From positions 1-6,649 of the forward strand of contig CALKUW010000362.1 of the NCBI GenBank assembly GCA_937996585.1: a stretch of DNA of 6,649 nucleotides, written 5' to 3'. This document shows positions 6,605 through 6,649 of the stretch, one piece after another. The stretch's first letter is position 1, and the number at the start of each line of letters is the position of its first letter. The notes below the pieces were generated by a model. It saw only the letters and a list, made by a program, of their open reading frames with translations. It did not search any database and was not told where the DNA came from. The position numbers were made by a program, and so were the translations under genes. The DNA comes from an uncultured Flavobacteriales bacterium (GTDB lineage: Bacteria; Bacteroidota; Bacteroidia; Flavobacteriales_D; Sanyastnellaceae).

Positions 6605-6649
6605 ATGAAAGCCCACCTCGCACAACTTGGCCTTCAAGCCAGCAACCCC
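6605..6649 (+). CDS. Possible start of an unidentified gene, cut by the window edge
   Basis: From the ATG at 6605 the frame reads MKAHLAQLGLQASNP and stays open to the window end. The same frame is open back to a stop at 6518-6520 but has no other ATG. No Shine-Dalgarno is visible, which is not unusual here. Fifteen residues are too few to identify a family. The 173 bases between the second parS-like site and this ATG hold no convincing gene, terminator or tRNA on either strand; they are rich in A and C. A minus-strand frame is open from the right edge down to a stop at 6566-6568, and a second plus-strand frame is open from 6544, so the coding strand here is not certain. Confidence 0.3.
   Translation, partial: MKAHLAQLGLQASNP

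Overview
The window looks like chromosomal DNA from a fairly GC-rich member of the Bacteroidota. Four observations point there. The gene order is DUF4175 membrane/coiled-coil protein, small GHKL ATPase, ybeY, mnmG, an arrangement I know from that phylum. YbeY has the Bacteroidota-style active-site variations. Shine-Dalgarno sequences are weak or absent before most starts. A TTG...TAnnTTTG-like promoter lies upstream of the first gene. I cannot name the genus; a marine flavobacterial or cryomorph-type lineage would fit but is a guess.

Layout. At the left edge (1-175, minus strand) is the 5' end of a divergent gene for a secreted protein whose mature N-terminus resembles a lamin-tail (LTD) domain. 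A 127-base divergent intergenic region follows, with a candidate promoter at 186-213. Then comes a compact plus-strand cluster: a DUF4175 protein of 1116 residues (303-3653), a GHKL/RsbW-like ATPase (3663-4091), ybeY (4091-4522, sharing one base with the ATPase stop codon) and mnmG/gidA (4552-6414). The last 235 bases hold a non-coding, A- and C-rich stretch and possibly the first codons of another gene at 6605.

The most notable signal is a perfect 16-base palindrome, TGTTCCACGTGGAACA, present twice and exactly bracketing mnmG. One copy lies 5 bases before its start codon (4531-4546), the other 1 base after its stop codon (6416-6431). It matches the known ParB-binding parS centromere consensus, so the window probably lies in an origin-proximal, ParB-loaded part of the chromosome. 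This agrees with the frequent gid-par linkage in bacteria. I found no third copy.

How the genes fit together: ybeY (rRNA maturation/ribosome quality control) and mnmG (tRNA wobble-uridine modification) are translation-support genes. The GHKL ATPase is probably a regulatory kinase or anti-sigma-like protein. The DUF4175 protein is a membrane-anchored giant coiled coil of unknown function. The tight spacing suggests co-transcription of at least the first three. Base and codon use shift from GC-rich (DUF4175) to A-richer with AGA/ATA codons (mnmG). No mobile element, CRISPR array, tRNA or rRNA gene was seen. Apart from the twin parS-like sites and their position, this is an ordinary core-genome region.
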